From positions 1 through 14,425 of the forward strand of contig CBDDBU010000011.1 of the NCBI GenBank assembly GCA_965226045.1: a stretch of 14,425 nt of DNA. Direction: 5' to 3'. The notes under the pieces are model-generated. The model was given only the letters and a program-made list of their open reading frames with translations. It ran no database searches and was not told the DNA's origin. This document shows positions 1 to 6,666 of the stretch, in pieces. Both the position numbers and the translations under genes were made by a program. This DNA comes from CBDDBU01 sp965226045. Lineage in GTDB: Bacteria > Pseudomonadota > Alphaproteobacteria > VGEJ01. Position 1 is the stretch's first letter, and every line of letters starts with the position of its first letter.

Positions 1-280
1 GCTCCCGCGGGCTCGCTTGACCCTAGCCGGTCGTCGGGCCGTTGCCACCAACTTGCCCATGGACAAGCGCGAGCGTGTATGCCCTGATCCTGTGAAAACG
101 TGTGCAGAGCGAAGTCCGTTGGAAGGCATCTCTCTCCAAACAGGATCTGAGCTCGACCCTCGAAATGTTCCGCGCGCATTTGGGTGAATTTGAGAACGAC
201 TTCCTGCGTCCTCGGACAACGATCCCGTTTTCACGCCGACCGCCTCGGCCTGGTCGCGGCATCGAGCCGGGGACTTCGCA
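1..280. other. Upstream region, no convincing gene
   Basis: I see no recognisable protein or RNA gene here. A 60-codon plus-strand frame (102-284, GTG start) ends in a GTGA overlap with the next gene. It has no ribosome binding site and its product is a basic, Pro/Arg-rich string, so I do not call it. The stretch probably contains the promoter and leader of the downstream gene, but no clear -35/-10 pair stands out. Confidence 0.4.
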
Positions 281-1669
281 GTGAAATTGCGGAAGTCCTG
301 GGCGAGGGAAGCCACTGAGGTGGCGGACGCGGCGCCGGGGGTGGCGCTGATCCTGGCCGCCGGCCTGGGTTCGCGGCTTCGACCGCACACCAAGACACCG
401 AAGCCCCTGACCAGGGTGCTCGGTTTGACCCTGGCGGAACGGGTCGTCTGCACATTGCTGGACGCCGGCATCCGGCGATTCCTTGTCACCCTCGGTCATG
501 AGGCCGAAGCGGTCAGGGCGCATTTTTCCGATATCGCCCGACGACGCGGCGTCACGATCGACTTCATCGAAGCCCGTGACTGGGAGCAGGGCAACGGCGC
601 CAGTGCCCTTGCGGCCAAGACGCACACCGGTGATGCACCCTTCTTCCTGGTCATGGTCGATCACCTTTTCGACCCCAGGATCGCGCGGGCGTTGGCCGAC
701 GACCCGCCCGCGCCAGGCGAAATGCATCTCGCCGTGGACCGCGACAAAGACGCCATCTTCGATCTCGACGATGTCACCCGGGTCAAGATCGACGACGGAC
801 GCATAGAGGAGATCGGGAAGACGCTCGATGATTGGGACGCCAGCGACACCGGGGTCATGCTTTGCACGTCTGGCCTGTTCGAGGGACTCGAGCGCGCGGC
901 GGCAAAGAACAAGCACGGGCTTTCCGACGGGCTCAGGGAACTGGCCGGTGAAGGCCGCGCTCAAACCGTCGATGTGACGGGTCGGCTGTGGCTCGACGTG
1001 GATACCCCCGAAGCCCTGAGCGAGGCCGAGCGCCGGCTGATGCGCGACCAGGGCGGCAAGACCCGGGATGGACCGGTGGCGCGCCACCTCAACCGGCCGG
1101 TTTCCCGGCGGCTCAGTCGCTATCTGGTGCGCACGGCCGTGACGCCCAACCAGGTTTCCCTGGCCTCCTGGTTGCTGTCGTGCGCTGCCGCAGGATTGAT
1201 GGCGTTGGGCGGCTATCCGGCCCTGGCCGCCGGTGGCGCGCTGGCGCAACTGGCGTCGATCATCGACGGTTGCGATGGCGAGATCGCCCGTCTGAAACGT
1301 TCCGAGAGCGAGTTCGGCGGTTGGTTCGATGCGGTCCTCGACCGCTATGCCGACGCCGCCCTGCTGTTCGGCCTGCTGTGGCACGAATTTGCCGCAACCG
1401 GCACCAACCCATCCGTCGTGGTGGGGTTCGCGGCGATCGTGGGCTCCTTCCTGAACAGCTACACGGCGGACAAGTACGATGGCCTGATGGCCCAGAAGCT
1501 GCACGGCGCCTCATACCTTCGGCTGGGTCGGGATGTGCGCGTGTTCGTCATCTTCCTCGGCGCCGTCTTGAATCAGCCCCTGGTCACCCTGGGTGTCGTC
1601 GCTTTGGTGATGAATGTGGAGGTGGTTCGAAGGGTCGCGGCGATCTACATGCGCGCGGCAAGCTCCTAG
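281..1669 (+). CDS. Bifunctional nucleotidyltransferase / CDP-alcohol phosphatidyltransferase (IPCT-DIPPS-like)
   Basis: The 462-residue protein has two domains. Residues about 20-250 form a NTP-transferase fold: LAAGLGSRLRP (25-35) is the nucleotide-binding loop, TPKPL (39-43) follows, then GNGASAL (104-110), MVDHLFD (125-131) and a closing WLDVDTPE (237-244). Residues about 265-455 are a membrane-bound CDP-alcohol phosphatidyltransferase with the full signature D329-x2-D332-G333-x2-A336-R337-x8-G346-x3-D350-x3-D354 and several hydrophobic segments. This order matches inositol-1-phosphate cytidylyltransferase fused to di-myo-inositol-phosphate-phosphate synthase, which makes CDP-inositol and condenses it with inositol phosphate at the membrane. 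The true alcohol substrates are inferred; another phosphosugar is possible. The GTG start at 281 lacks a clear ribosome binding site; GTG at 320 is an alternative, still before the nucleotide loop. No inositol-phosphate synthase gene is adjacent. Confidence 0.85.
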   Translation: MKLRKSWAREATEVADAAPGVALILAAGLGSRLRPHTKTPKPLTRVLGLTLAERVVCTLLDAGIRRFLVTLGHEAEAVRAHFSDIARRRGVTIDFIEARDWEQGNGASALAAKTHTGDAPFFLVMVDHLFDPRIARALADDPPAPGEMHLAVDRDKDAIFDLDDVTRVKIDDGRIEEIGKTLDDWDASDTGVMLCTSGLFEGLERAAAKNKHGLSDGLRELAGEGRAQTVDVTGRLWLDVDTPEALSEAERRLMRDQGGKTRDGPVARHLNRPVSRRLSRYLVRTAVTPNQVSLASWLLSCAAAGLMALGGYPALAAGGALAQLASIIDGCDGEIARLKRSESEFGGWFDAVLDRYADAALLFGLLWHEFAATGTNPSVVVGFAAIVGSFLNSYTADKYDGLMAQKLHGASYLRLGRDVRVFVIFLGAVLNQPLVTLGVVALVMNVEVVRRVAAIYMRAASS

Positions 1670-2011
1670 TGCACTGACGCAAACACAGGATTTTCATGTC
1701 CACGGGCCGACCGCCAGGAGTTCGACGACGGGCTTCAGCTGTCTACCGGCACCGTAAGCCCACCGCCATCACTAGCACGACGGATGACCTGTGGAACGAG
1801 CACCTTTAGTCTCAATTGGGTCGAGTTGTAACAAAGGCACAGCGTTTGCACTCGACCTTGGCGACACTACCACCCTGTCCAAACCCTGAGGTTACTTCGA
1901 GTATCTGAAAGTCATGAAATCCCAGTAGGCACAGAAAGCGGCGAAGGGTTTTCAGCATCATACCACCTCTCTGCGGCGGGTAAATTTCAGACCCACTCGA
2001 TCAACCGCCAA
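1670..2011. other. Lower-GC intergenic segment between the fusion gene and IS256
   Basis: This stretch is visibly less GC-rich than its neighbours. The only supportable gene in it is the 49-residue minus-strand ORF at 1812-1961. The rest (1670-1811 and 1962-2011) shows no coding pattern, RNA or clear terminator. The base composition suggests DNA of different origin, and the IS256 element is inserted at its right edge, just upstream of the small gene. Confidence 0.4.
1812..1961 (-). CDS. Small CxxC protein, 49 residues, function unknown
   Basis: The reading direction is minus. Two tandem ATG codons (1959-1961 and 1956-1958) follow a good ribosome binding site: the minus strand reads GAGAGGTGGT immediately before them, so the second ATG has about 7 nt spacing. 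The product starts basic and hydrophobic (MMLKTLRRFLCLLGFH), continues through the Gly-rich TSGFGQGGSV and ends with ECKRCAFVTTRPN, giving a Cys-x2-Cys pair (C38, C41) that could bind zinc. The composition is protein-like and unlike a chance frame. It resembles the many short, poorly described bacterial CxxC proteins, but I cannot name a family. The IS256 end lies only about 50 bp upstream and may have replaced its native promoter. Confidence 0.6.
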   Translation of the reverse strand: MMLKTLRRFLCLLGFHDFQILEVTSGFGQGGSVAKVECKRCAFVTTRPN

Positions 2012-2037
2012 GAGCTATAACCGAATCTTGTGTACGG
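2012..2037 (+). repeat. IS256 left terminal inverted repeat
   Basis: This 26-bp repeat begins GAGCTAT and ends TTGTGTACGG. It pairs with 3361-3386 at 19 of 26 positions. The transposase start codon lies 73 bp inside it. Confidence 0.8.
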
Positions 2038-2110
2038 CGTTGAAATGAAGGCGGCGTATCCTGGTGATTGTTGATGTCACCACTTGAGCTAAGCCAAGGA
2101 AGGATAGGCC

Positions 2111-3355
2111 ATGAAAGAGAATACCGTTGTTGCTTTTCAAAACCCATCTGATTTTCAGAAAGATCCGTTGACGGAAGTCCTACAAGCTGGAGCTCGCGAG
2201 TTGTTGGCCCAAGCCGTTGAGGCCGAGGTCTCCGTGTTTTTGGGTAGCCATGCGGCGCTTGTTGACGCCGCCGGCCGCCGCCGGGTTGTCCGCAATGGAT
2301 ATCTGCCGGAACGCTTCATCCAGACCGGGATCGGCCCGGTGAGCGTGCGCCAACCCCGTGTGCGGGACCGGGGGGACGGCGCCATCCGCTTCACGTCGGC
2401 GATCCTGCCGCGCTATCTGCGCCGCGCCAAGAGCCTGGAAGACCTTTTGCCATGGCTGTATCTGAAGGGCATTTCCACCGGCGACTTCGGGGAAGCCTTG
2501 GCGGCGCTCCTGGGGAGCTCCGCGCCGGGGCTTTCGGCCTCCACGATCACCCGGCTGAAAGAGGTCTGGGGGGTTGAGGCGGAGCGCTGGCAACGGCGCG
2601 ACCTCACGGCCAAGCGCTACGTCTATTTCTGGGTGGACGGCATCTATTTCAGCGCCCGCATGGAGGAAGAGAAGCAGTGCATCCTGGTGATCGTCGGGGC
2701 CACGGACAAGGGACAGAAGGAACTGATCGCCATCGCCGACGGCTATCGCGAAAGTGAGCAGTCCTGGCTCGAAGTTCTGCTCGATCTCAAGCGGCGCGGC
2801 CTTGAAATGGGTCCGCAACTGGCGCTCGGCGACGGCGCGCTCGGCTTCTGGAAGGCGCTCCGCCAAGTCTACCCAGGCGCCCGCGAGCAACGCTGCTGGG
2901 TTCACAAGACGGGCAACGTCTTGAACAAGCTGCCCAAGGGTCTGCAAAAGAAAGCCAAGGGGCGCCTGCAAGACATCTGGATGGCCGAAACCAGGAAGGA
3001 TGCCGAGAGCGCCTTCGACTTCTTCCTGGAAGCCTACGGGCCGAAGTACGACAAGGCCGCGGCCTGCCTGGCCAGGGACCGCGACGTCCTGCTGACGTTC
3101 TACGACTTCCCCGCCGAGCACTGGAAGCATGTACGCACGACCAACCCCATCGAGAGCACGTTCGCCACGGTTCGTCTGCGCACCTACCGGACCAAGGGCT
3201 GCCTGTCGCGCAAGACGGCGATGGCCATGGTCTTCAAACTATGCCAGTGCGCTCAGAGAAAATGGAGAAAACTCGATGGATCGAACCATCTCGCCGAGAT
3301 CATTCGCGGCGTCAAATTCGTAGATGGAGAACGCCAGGATCGCGCCGCCGCATGA
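2111..3355 (+). CDS. IS256-family (Mutator type) transposase
   Basis: This 414-residue enzyme cuts and joins the ends of its own element. The length is normal for the family. The N-terminal half (about 10-165) is the DNA-binding region and contains RRRVVRNGYLPER (56-68). The DDE catalytic core follows: D176 in FWVDGIYF, D241 in LALGDGALGFW, and E348 in the family-typical TTNPIESTFATVR (343-355). The CWVHKTGNVLNKLPK segment (262-276) is also diagnostic. The ATG at 2111 follows an AAGGAAGGA ribosome binding site with about 7 nt spacing. No frameshift or internal stop is seen, so the enzyme is probably functional. The gene reads toward the truncated antiporter gene, so transcription could run into it. 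Confidence 0.95.
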   Translation: MKENTVVAFQNPSDFQKDPLTEVLQAGARELLAQAVEAEVSVFLGSHAALVDAAGRRRVVRNGYLPERFIQTGIGPVSVRQPRVRDRGDGAIRFTSAILPRYLRRAKSLEDLLPWLYLKGISTGDFGEALAALLGSSAPGLSASTITRLKEVWGVEAERWQRRDLTAKRYVYFWVDGIYFSARMEEEKQCILVIVGATDKGQKELIAIADGYRESEQSWLEVLLDLKRRGLEMGPQLALGDGALGFWKALRQVYPGAREQRCWVHKTGNVLNKLPKGLQKKAKGRLQDIWMAETRKDAESAFDFFLEAYGPKYDKAAACLARDRDVLLTFYDFPAEHWKHVRTTNPIESTFATVRLRTYRTKGCLSRKTAMAMVFKLCQCAQRKWRKLDGSNHLAEIIRGVKFVDGERQDRAAA

Positions 3356-3360
3356 TCAGC

Positions 3361-3386
3361 CCATACACAACTTTTGACAATAGCTC
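3361..3386 (-). repeat. IS256 right terminal inverted repeat
   Basis: Read on the minus strand it begins GAGCTAT and contains TTGTGTATGG, pairing with 2012-2037. On the plus strand it carries a TAG (3381-3383) in the reading frame of the downstream truncated gene, so nothing translated from inside the IS can continue in frame into that gene. Confidence 0.8.
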
Positions 3387-4277
3387 GGCGGGATCGAGGG
3401 CTACCGCGCGGCAGTCGCGCATAGCCTCGGCTTCGACTGGCGTTTTCGCCTAGCACTACGCTTGCTACACCACTTCGGATGGACCCGGCTTCTTACCCAC
3501 GCACTGGTCAACCGCTTTGAGGTCTTGCTGGCGACGATCGCGGCCCTCAACACGGAAATCCGAGAAGGCTTGCCGAAGGTTATCGAGGTCATTGGCGATG
3601 AGGTCAGCGGCCAGCTCAAACAGATCCTGGAAGATCGTCTCGATCAAACCAACCAAGCGTTCGAGACCCTCGAGCGGCAATACCCGGAATACTCGAAGGT
3701 CCTTCAGGAATGCCACCTGCAGAGGATTGCGATTCGCCTTGAGGAAACAGATTACAAGGCCATGCACGAGCAGGCGATCATCAGTAAGGAGGTGTTGTCA
3801 CACCTCGAGGCCGACCTCGACAGACGCGCGCGCGACCTCGAGCAGCTGCCGCAGCTCGACCTCGGCCTCGATCCGGCACAACTGATCGTGCGGGTGCCGT
3901 TTTTTGAATATCTCGACAGCAAACGGATCGCGGAAATTGCCAAGCTGCTCAAGCCCCGCCTCGCGGTTCCTGGCGAACAAATCATTCGCAAGGGCGATAG
4001 CGGTGATTCGATGTTCTTCATTACTTCGGGCGCAGTCGACGTCGATCTCGAGCCCGAGCCGGTGAGCCTCGGCAGCGGCGACTTCTTCGGCGAGATCGCG
4101 CTGATCAACGATCGACCACGAGTTGCCAACGTGACGGCGCAATGTTTTTGCGACCTTCTGGTGCTTCATACCCGAGACTTCGATACCTTGCTCACGGCCA
4201 ATCCCGAAATGCAGCAGACGATCCGTGCGGTTGCCGCCGAACGATTAAAGTCGACGGACCAGCTTGGTTTTACGTGA
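3387..4277 (+). pseudogene. Truncated Na+/H+ antiporter (CPA1-like) C-terminal part with cNMP-binding domain
   Basis: The frame is open from the IS256 boundary to the TGA at 4275-4277, about 296 codons, with no proper start codon or ribosome binding site at its left edge. The first about 165 residues are a mostly alpha-helical, charged linker (for example VIEVIGDEVSGQLKQILEDR and LERQYPEYSKVL). The rest is a cyclic-nucleotide-binding domain. Its phosphate-binding cassette, FFGEIALINDRPRVANVTA, has the Glu and Arg nine residues apart as in protein kinase A regulatory domains. This linker plus cNMP tail follows the membrane domain in some rhizobial-type CPA1 sodium/proton antiporters. Here the membrane domain is missing and is not found left of the IS, so deletion is likely. 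The parent identity is from memory of the family; the cNMP domain itself is clear. A TTG at 3462 could start a soluble remnant of 271 residues. Confidence 0.7.
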
Positions 4278-4464
4278 GCACCTATGGGACGGATTGAGGT
4301 GATTTCGTAACGGAGGATTTCTGGTTCAGCGTTCATGACGGAAGGGAACGAAGATGAGACAGGAATCGATGAGTTCGAGAGCCGGCGCCGAACAGACGGT
4401 GCGGAATATTCGGCGCAAGACGCGCAAGCAGTATGCGGCCGAAGAGAAGATCCGGATCGTGCTG
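4275..4464 (+). mobile_element. Remnant of an IS3-family element, left end only
   Basis: The evidence is the N-terminal part of an OrfA-type protein (4354-4464), with RKTRKQYAAEEKIRIVL matching the start of IS3-family helix-turn-helix proteins. The preceding about 80 bp are non-coding and could be the element's left end. TGAGCACC at 4275 would fit a TG-starting terminus and would mean the IS supplies the stop codon of the upstream gene. No right end, OrfB or inverted-repeat partner is present, so the element is broken at about 4464. The left boundary is inferred. Confidence 0.5.
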
Positions 4465-4542
4465 TCGGTCATCATGGCCTTGATCTTCCAGCGCTACATC
4501 ACCCGCCTCAACATCGTCGATCCGGTCACCGTCCGCGACTGA
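4354..4542 (+). pseudogene. Chimeric ORF: IS3 OrfA N-terminus joined to possible sugar ABC permease C-terminus
   Basis: The frame has 62 codons. Residues 1-37 are the beginning of an IS3-type OrfA (VRNIRRKTRKQYAAEEKIRIVL). After Leu37 the OrfA pattern stops, and the remaining 25 residues read SVIMALIFQRYITRLNIV and then DPVTVRD. A hydrophobic stretch followed by LxxQRYxxR near the very C-terminus is typical of binding-protein-dependent sugar ABC permeases (COG0395 type). The convergent neighbour is ribokinase, which fits loss of a ribose or sugar transport operon through an IS-mediated deletion with its join near 4464. The OrfA half is well supported; the permease assignment is tentative because only about 25 residues remain. 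The product is unlikely to be functional. Confidence 0.5.
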
Positions 4543-4557
4543 GCGGCCCCGGGGAGG

Positions 4558-5502
4558 TTAGGCGAGCGCGATCGCCGTGGGCGGCGACAGCCGCCCGAGC
4601 GCCGCGTCTATATCGGCGGCCCAGGGCAAGCTCGGCTGCGCGCCCTGCTTCCGGCAGGCGAGACCGCCGGCCACCGAGGCCCGATGCAGCGCCGCTTCGA
4701 TCGGCTGGGCGGCATCGAGGCCGGCCGCAAGGACACCGACGAAGGCATCGCCCGCCGCTGTCGTATCGACGACATTCACCGCCAGCGCGCCGACCCGCCA
4801 GTCGCCCTCGTTGGTCGCGGCGACGGACCCGTCGGCGCCCAGGGTCACGATCGCGGTTACGCCGTGACGCGTGGCCAGCGCACGGGCCAACGTCAACGGT
4901 TCGTCGCCGCTCGGGCCGAGGCCACGGCCAAGGCCAAGGTCGCGCGCGACGCTGGCGGCTTCGGGCCGGTTCATCACCAGGACGTCGATGTCGTCCAGGG
5001 CGGCCACCGGGACCGTGCCGGCTGGCGCGACGTTGAGGACAATCCGCGCGACCCGCGCGCGAGCCTCTCGGACCGCCCTCCAGTTCTCCTCGTGGGGCAC
5101 CTCCATCTGTAACAGCAGCGTGTTGTGGCCGATGTCGGACTCTAGAAGTTGCGCCGCTACCGTGTCCCGGTTGGCGCCGCTTGCGACGACGATCTGGTTG
5201 TCGCCCGACCTGGCGACGGCGATCATCGCGCACCCGGTCGGCGTCGTGCGTCGCGCCACGTGGGCGAGGTCGACCCCATCGGCGCGCAAGGTGGCGAGCG
5301 CGGTGCTCGCGAAGCCGTCGTCGCCGACGCCGCCGATCATGCACACCCGTGCGCCCGCCCGCGCCGCGGCCAACGCCTGGTTGGCGCCCTTGCCGCCGGG
5401 AACGACCGTGTAGGACCCGCCGAGCACGGTCTCGCCCGCTTCGGGCAGGCGCTCGACCGCGGTCACGAGATCGACGTTGATCGAGCCGAATACGGTAATC
5501 AT
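4558..5502 (-). CDS. rbsK: Ribokinase
   Basis: This 314-residue PfkB-family cytoplasmic kinase phosphorylates ribose to ribose 5-phosphate with ATP, feeding the pentose phosphate pathway. Visible motifs are FGSINVDLV (5-13), which binds substrate, VVPGGKGANQALAAARAG (33-50), the PfkB signature 1 with the GGKGANQ of ribokinases, VTLGADGS (219-226), and DTTAAGDAFVG (246-256), signature 2 with the catalytic base Asp252 and the anion hole. The second position is Ala rather than the usual Gly (DTTAAGD for DTTGAGD), a common variant. The ATG at 5502 begins directly with the conserved first strand, so the start is secure, although no strong ribosome binding site is visible. It is convergent with the permease remnant and divergent from threonine aldolase. 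It may also act on other pentoses or nucleoside-type sugars. Confidence 0.93.
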   Translation of the reverse strand: MITVFGSINVDLVTAVERLPEAGETVLGGSYTVVPGGKGANQALAAARAGARVCMIGGVGDDGFASTALATLRADGVDLAHVARRTTPTGCAMIAVARSGDNQIVVASGANRDTVAAQLLESDIGHNTLLLQMEVPHEENWRAVREARARVARIVLNVAPAGTVPVAALDDIDVLVMNRPEAASVARDLGLGRGLGPSGDEPLTLARALATRHGVTAIVTLGADGSVAATNEGDWRVGALAVNVVDTTAAGDAFVGVLAAGLDAAQPIEAALHRASVAGGLACRKQGAQPSLPWAADIDAALGRLSPPTAIALA

Positions 5503-5597
5503 CGACGCTCAATTTAGGACAAGTGGGGCAGCCCTGTCCTCGGGTCGGGCCGCGTGGCCGTGTCCTGGCGAATATGCGAGGATCGCCCGCCAGCATC

Positions 5598-5605
5598 GGG
5601 GAGGA
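5598..5605 (+). promoter_or_regulatory. Ribosome binding site fixing a TTG start
   Basis: GGGGAGGA lies 5 nt before TTG at 5611. It is the only strong Shine-Dalgarno sequence near the beginning of the threonine aldolase frame and decides the start over GTG at 5554. Confidence 0.7.
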
Positions 5606-5610
5606 CGAAC

Positions 5611-6654
5611 TTGGATAACCTGCGCGTCGATCTTTACAGTGACACCAACACCCGGCCGACGCCCGCGATGCGCAAGGCGATCGCCGAGGCGGCGGTCGGC
5701 AACGAACAGGCCGGCGAGGACCCTACGGTCAACCGCCTGTGTGAGATGGTGGCGGAACTCGTGGGCAAGGAGGCGGCGGTCTACACCCCCTCGGGCTCGA
5801 TGTGCAACGAGATCGCCTATCGGGTCTGGTGCCGACAGGGCGATGAGGTCATCCTCGACCGCACCGCCCACGCCGTTCATGCCGAGACCGGCGCGCCGGC
5901 CGCGCTCTCGGGCCTGATGCTGAAAACCCTTGATGGCCCGCGCGGCATGTTTAGCGCCGAGCAAGTGCGCGCCGCCATCAACCCGCTGAACAACCATCGG
6001 CCGCGCTCACGTTTGGTGTCGATCGAGCAAACCAGCAACCACGGCGGCGGCACGATTTGGCCCCTGGCGCAAATTCAGGCCGTCGCCGAGGTGGCGCGCG
6101 ACAACGGCCTTCACCTTCACATGGACGGGGCGCGTCTGTTGAATGCGGTGGTCGAGAGCGGCATCTCGGCGGCCAACTACGCGGCGCCGTTCGATTCGGT
6201 GTGGATCGATTTCTCCAAGGGCTTGGGGGCCCCGGTCGGCGCGGTACTGGCCGGTTCGGCGGACTTCATCGCTGAGGCGTGGCGCTGCAAACAACAGTTC
6301 GGCGGCGCCATGCGCCAGGCCGGCATCATCGCCGCAGCCTGCGTCTACGCGCTCGAACACAATGTCGAGCGCCTGGCCGAAGACCACGAGAACGCGCGCC
6401 ACTTCGCGGCGTGCATCGCCGACATTCCGGGGGTCCGGCTCGAGTTCGACAAGATCGAGACCAATCTCGTCTTCTTCGATGTGTCCGGCACGGGCTTGCG
6501 CGGGGCCGAGATCGCCGAGCGCTTGCGCGGGCGCGGCGTGCGCATCGGCGTCTCGGCGCCGCTGCGCATGCGCGCCGTCACCCACCTCGACGCCAGCCGC
6601 GCCGACGTCGAGCTCGCCGCGAACGAACTACGCGCGGTGCTCGCCGAGAAATAG
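5611..6654 (+). CDS. ltaE: Low-specificity L-threonine aldolase (PLP)
   Basis: This 347-residue PLP fold-type I enzyme, with the usual family length, cleaves L-threonine or allo-threonine to glycine and acetaldehyde. From the TTG start the protein begins MDNLRVDLYSDTNTRPTP, the conserved opening, with SDTxTxPT. VGNEQAGEDPTVNRLCE, the cofactor-phosphate region YTPSGSMCNE, the Asp172 contact to the PLP ring (HLHMDGARL) and the Schiff-base Lys203 (WIDFSKGLGAPVGAVL) are all in order. A GTG at 5554 would add 19 unconserved residues. The gene is convergent with the ABC ATPase gene, which ends 12 bp away. The stricter class (beta-hydroxyaspartate or phenylserine aldolase) cannot be excluded from sequence alone. 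Confidence 0.92.
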   Translation: MDNLRVDLYSDTNTRPTPAMRKAIAEAAVGNEQAGEDPTVNRLCEMVAELVGKEAAVYTPSGSMCNEIAYRVWCRQGDEVILDRTAHAVHAETGAPAALSGLMLKTLDGPRGMFSAEQVRAAINPLNNHRPRSRLVSIEQTSNHGGGTIWPLAQIQAVAEVARDNGLHLHMDGARLLNAVVESGISAANYAAPFDSVWIDFSKGLGAPVGAVLAGSADFIAEAWRCKQQFGGAMRQAGIIAAACVYALEHNVERLAEDHENARHFAACIADIPGVRLEFDKIETNLVFFDVSGTGLRGAEIAERLRGRGVRIGVSAPLRMRAVTHLDASRADVELAANELRAVLAEK

Positions 6655-6666
6655 CACCGCGGCGCC

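Larger units (their letters stand above)
2012..3386 (+). mobile_element. Complete IS256-family insertion sequence, 1375 bp
   Basis: The element carries one transposase gene (2111-3355) flanked by 26-bp imperfect inverted repeats at 2012-2037 and 3361-3386. Reading each from outside in, they share GAGCTAT and TTGTGTA-GG in identical register, 19 of 26 positions. The TTGTGTA block sits at positions 17-23 of the repeat, as I recall for the IS256 terminal repeat, which supports these boundaries. An 8-bp direct target duplication is expected for this family but is not present (ACCGCCAA left, GGCGGGAT right). With a gene truncated on its right side, this suggests a deletion or inversion after insertion. 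Confidence 0.85.

Noticed and set aside
102..284. 60-codon plus ORF overlapping the fusion gene start by GTGA
   Set aside because: The overlap hints at coupling, but there is no ribosome binding site, no recognisable domain, and the sequence is Arg/Pro-rich as random GC-rich frames are.
23..1504. Long open minus-strand frame opposite the fusion gene (493 codons)
   Set aside because: It is an antisense shadow of GC-rich coding DNA; it has no family motifs and low-complexity Arg/Gly/Pro composition, while the plus strand encodes two clear domains.
1726..1801. A second small minus-strand frame of about 22 codons downstream of the CxxC gene
   Set aside because: It has a weak upstream site, no recognisable motif and is too short to support.
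2180..3130. 316-codon minus frame inside the IS256 transposase
   Set aside because: It is a shadow of the transposase gene; no motifs.
4526..5596. Minus-strand frame overlapping ribokinase, and the plus frames over the same stretch
   Set aside because: Ribokinase motifs are complete in one frame; the others are Arg-rich shadows.
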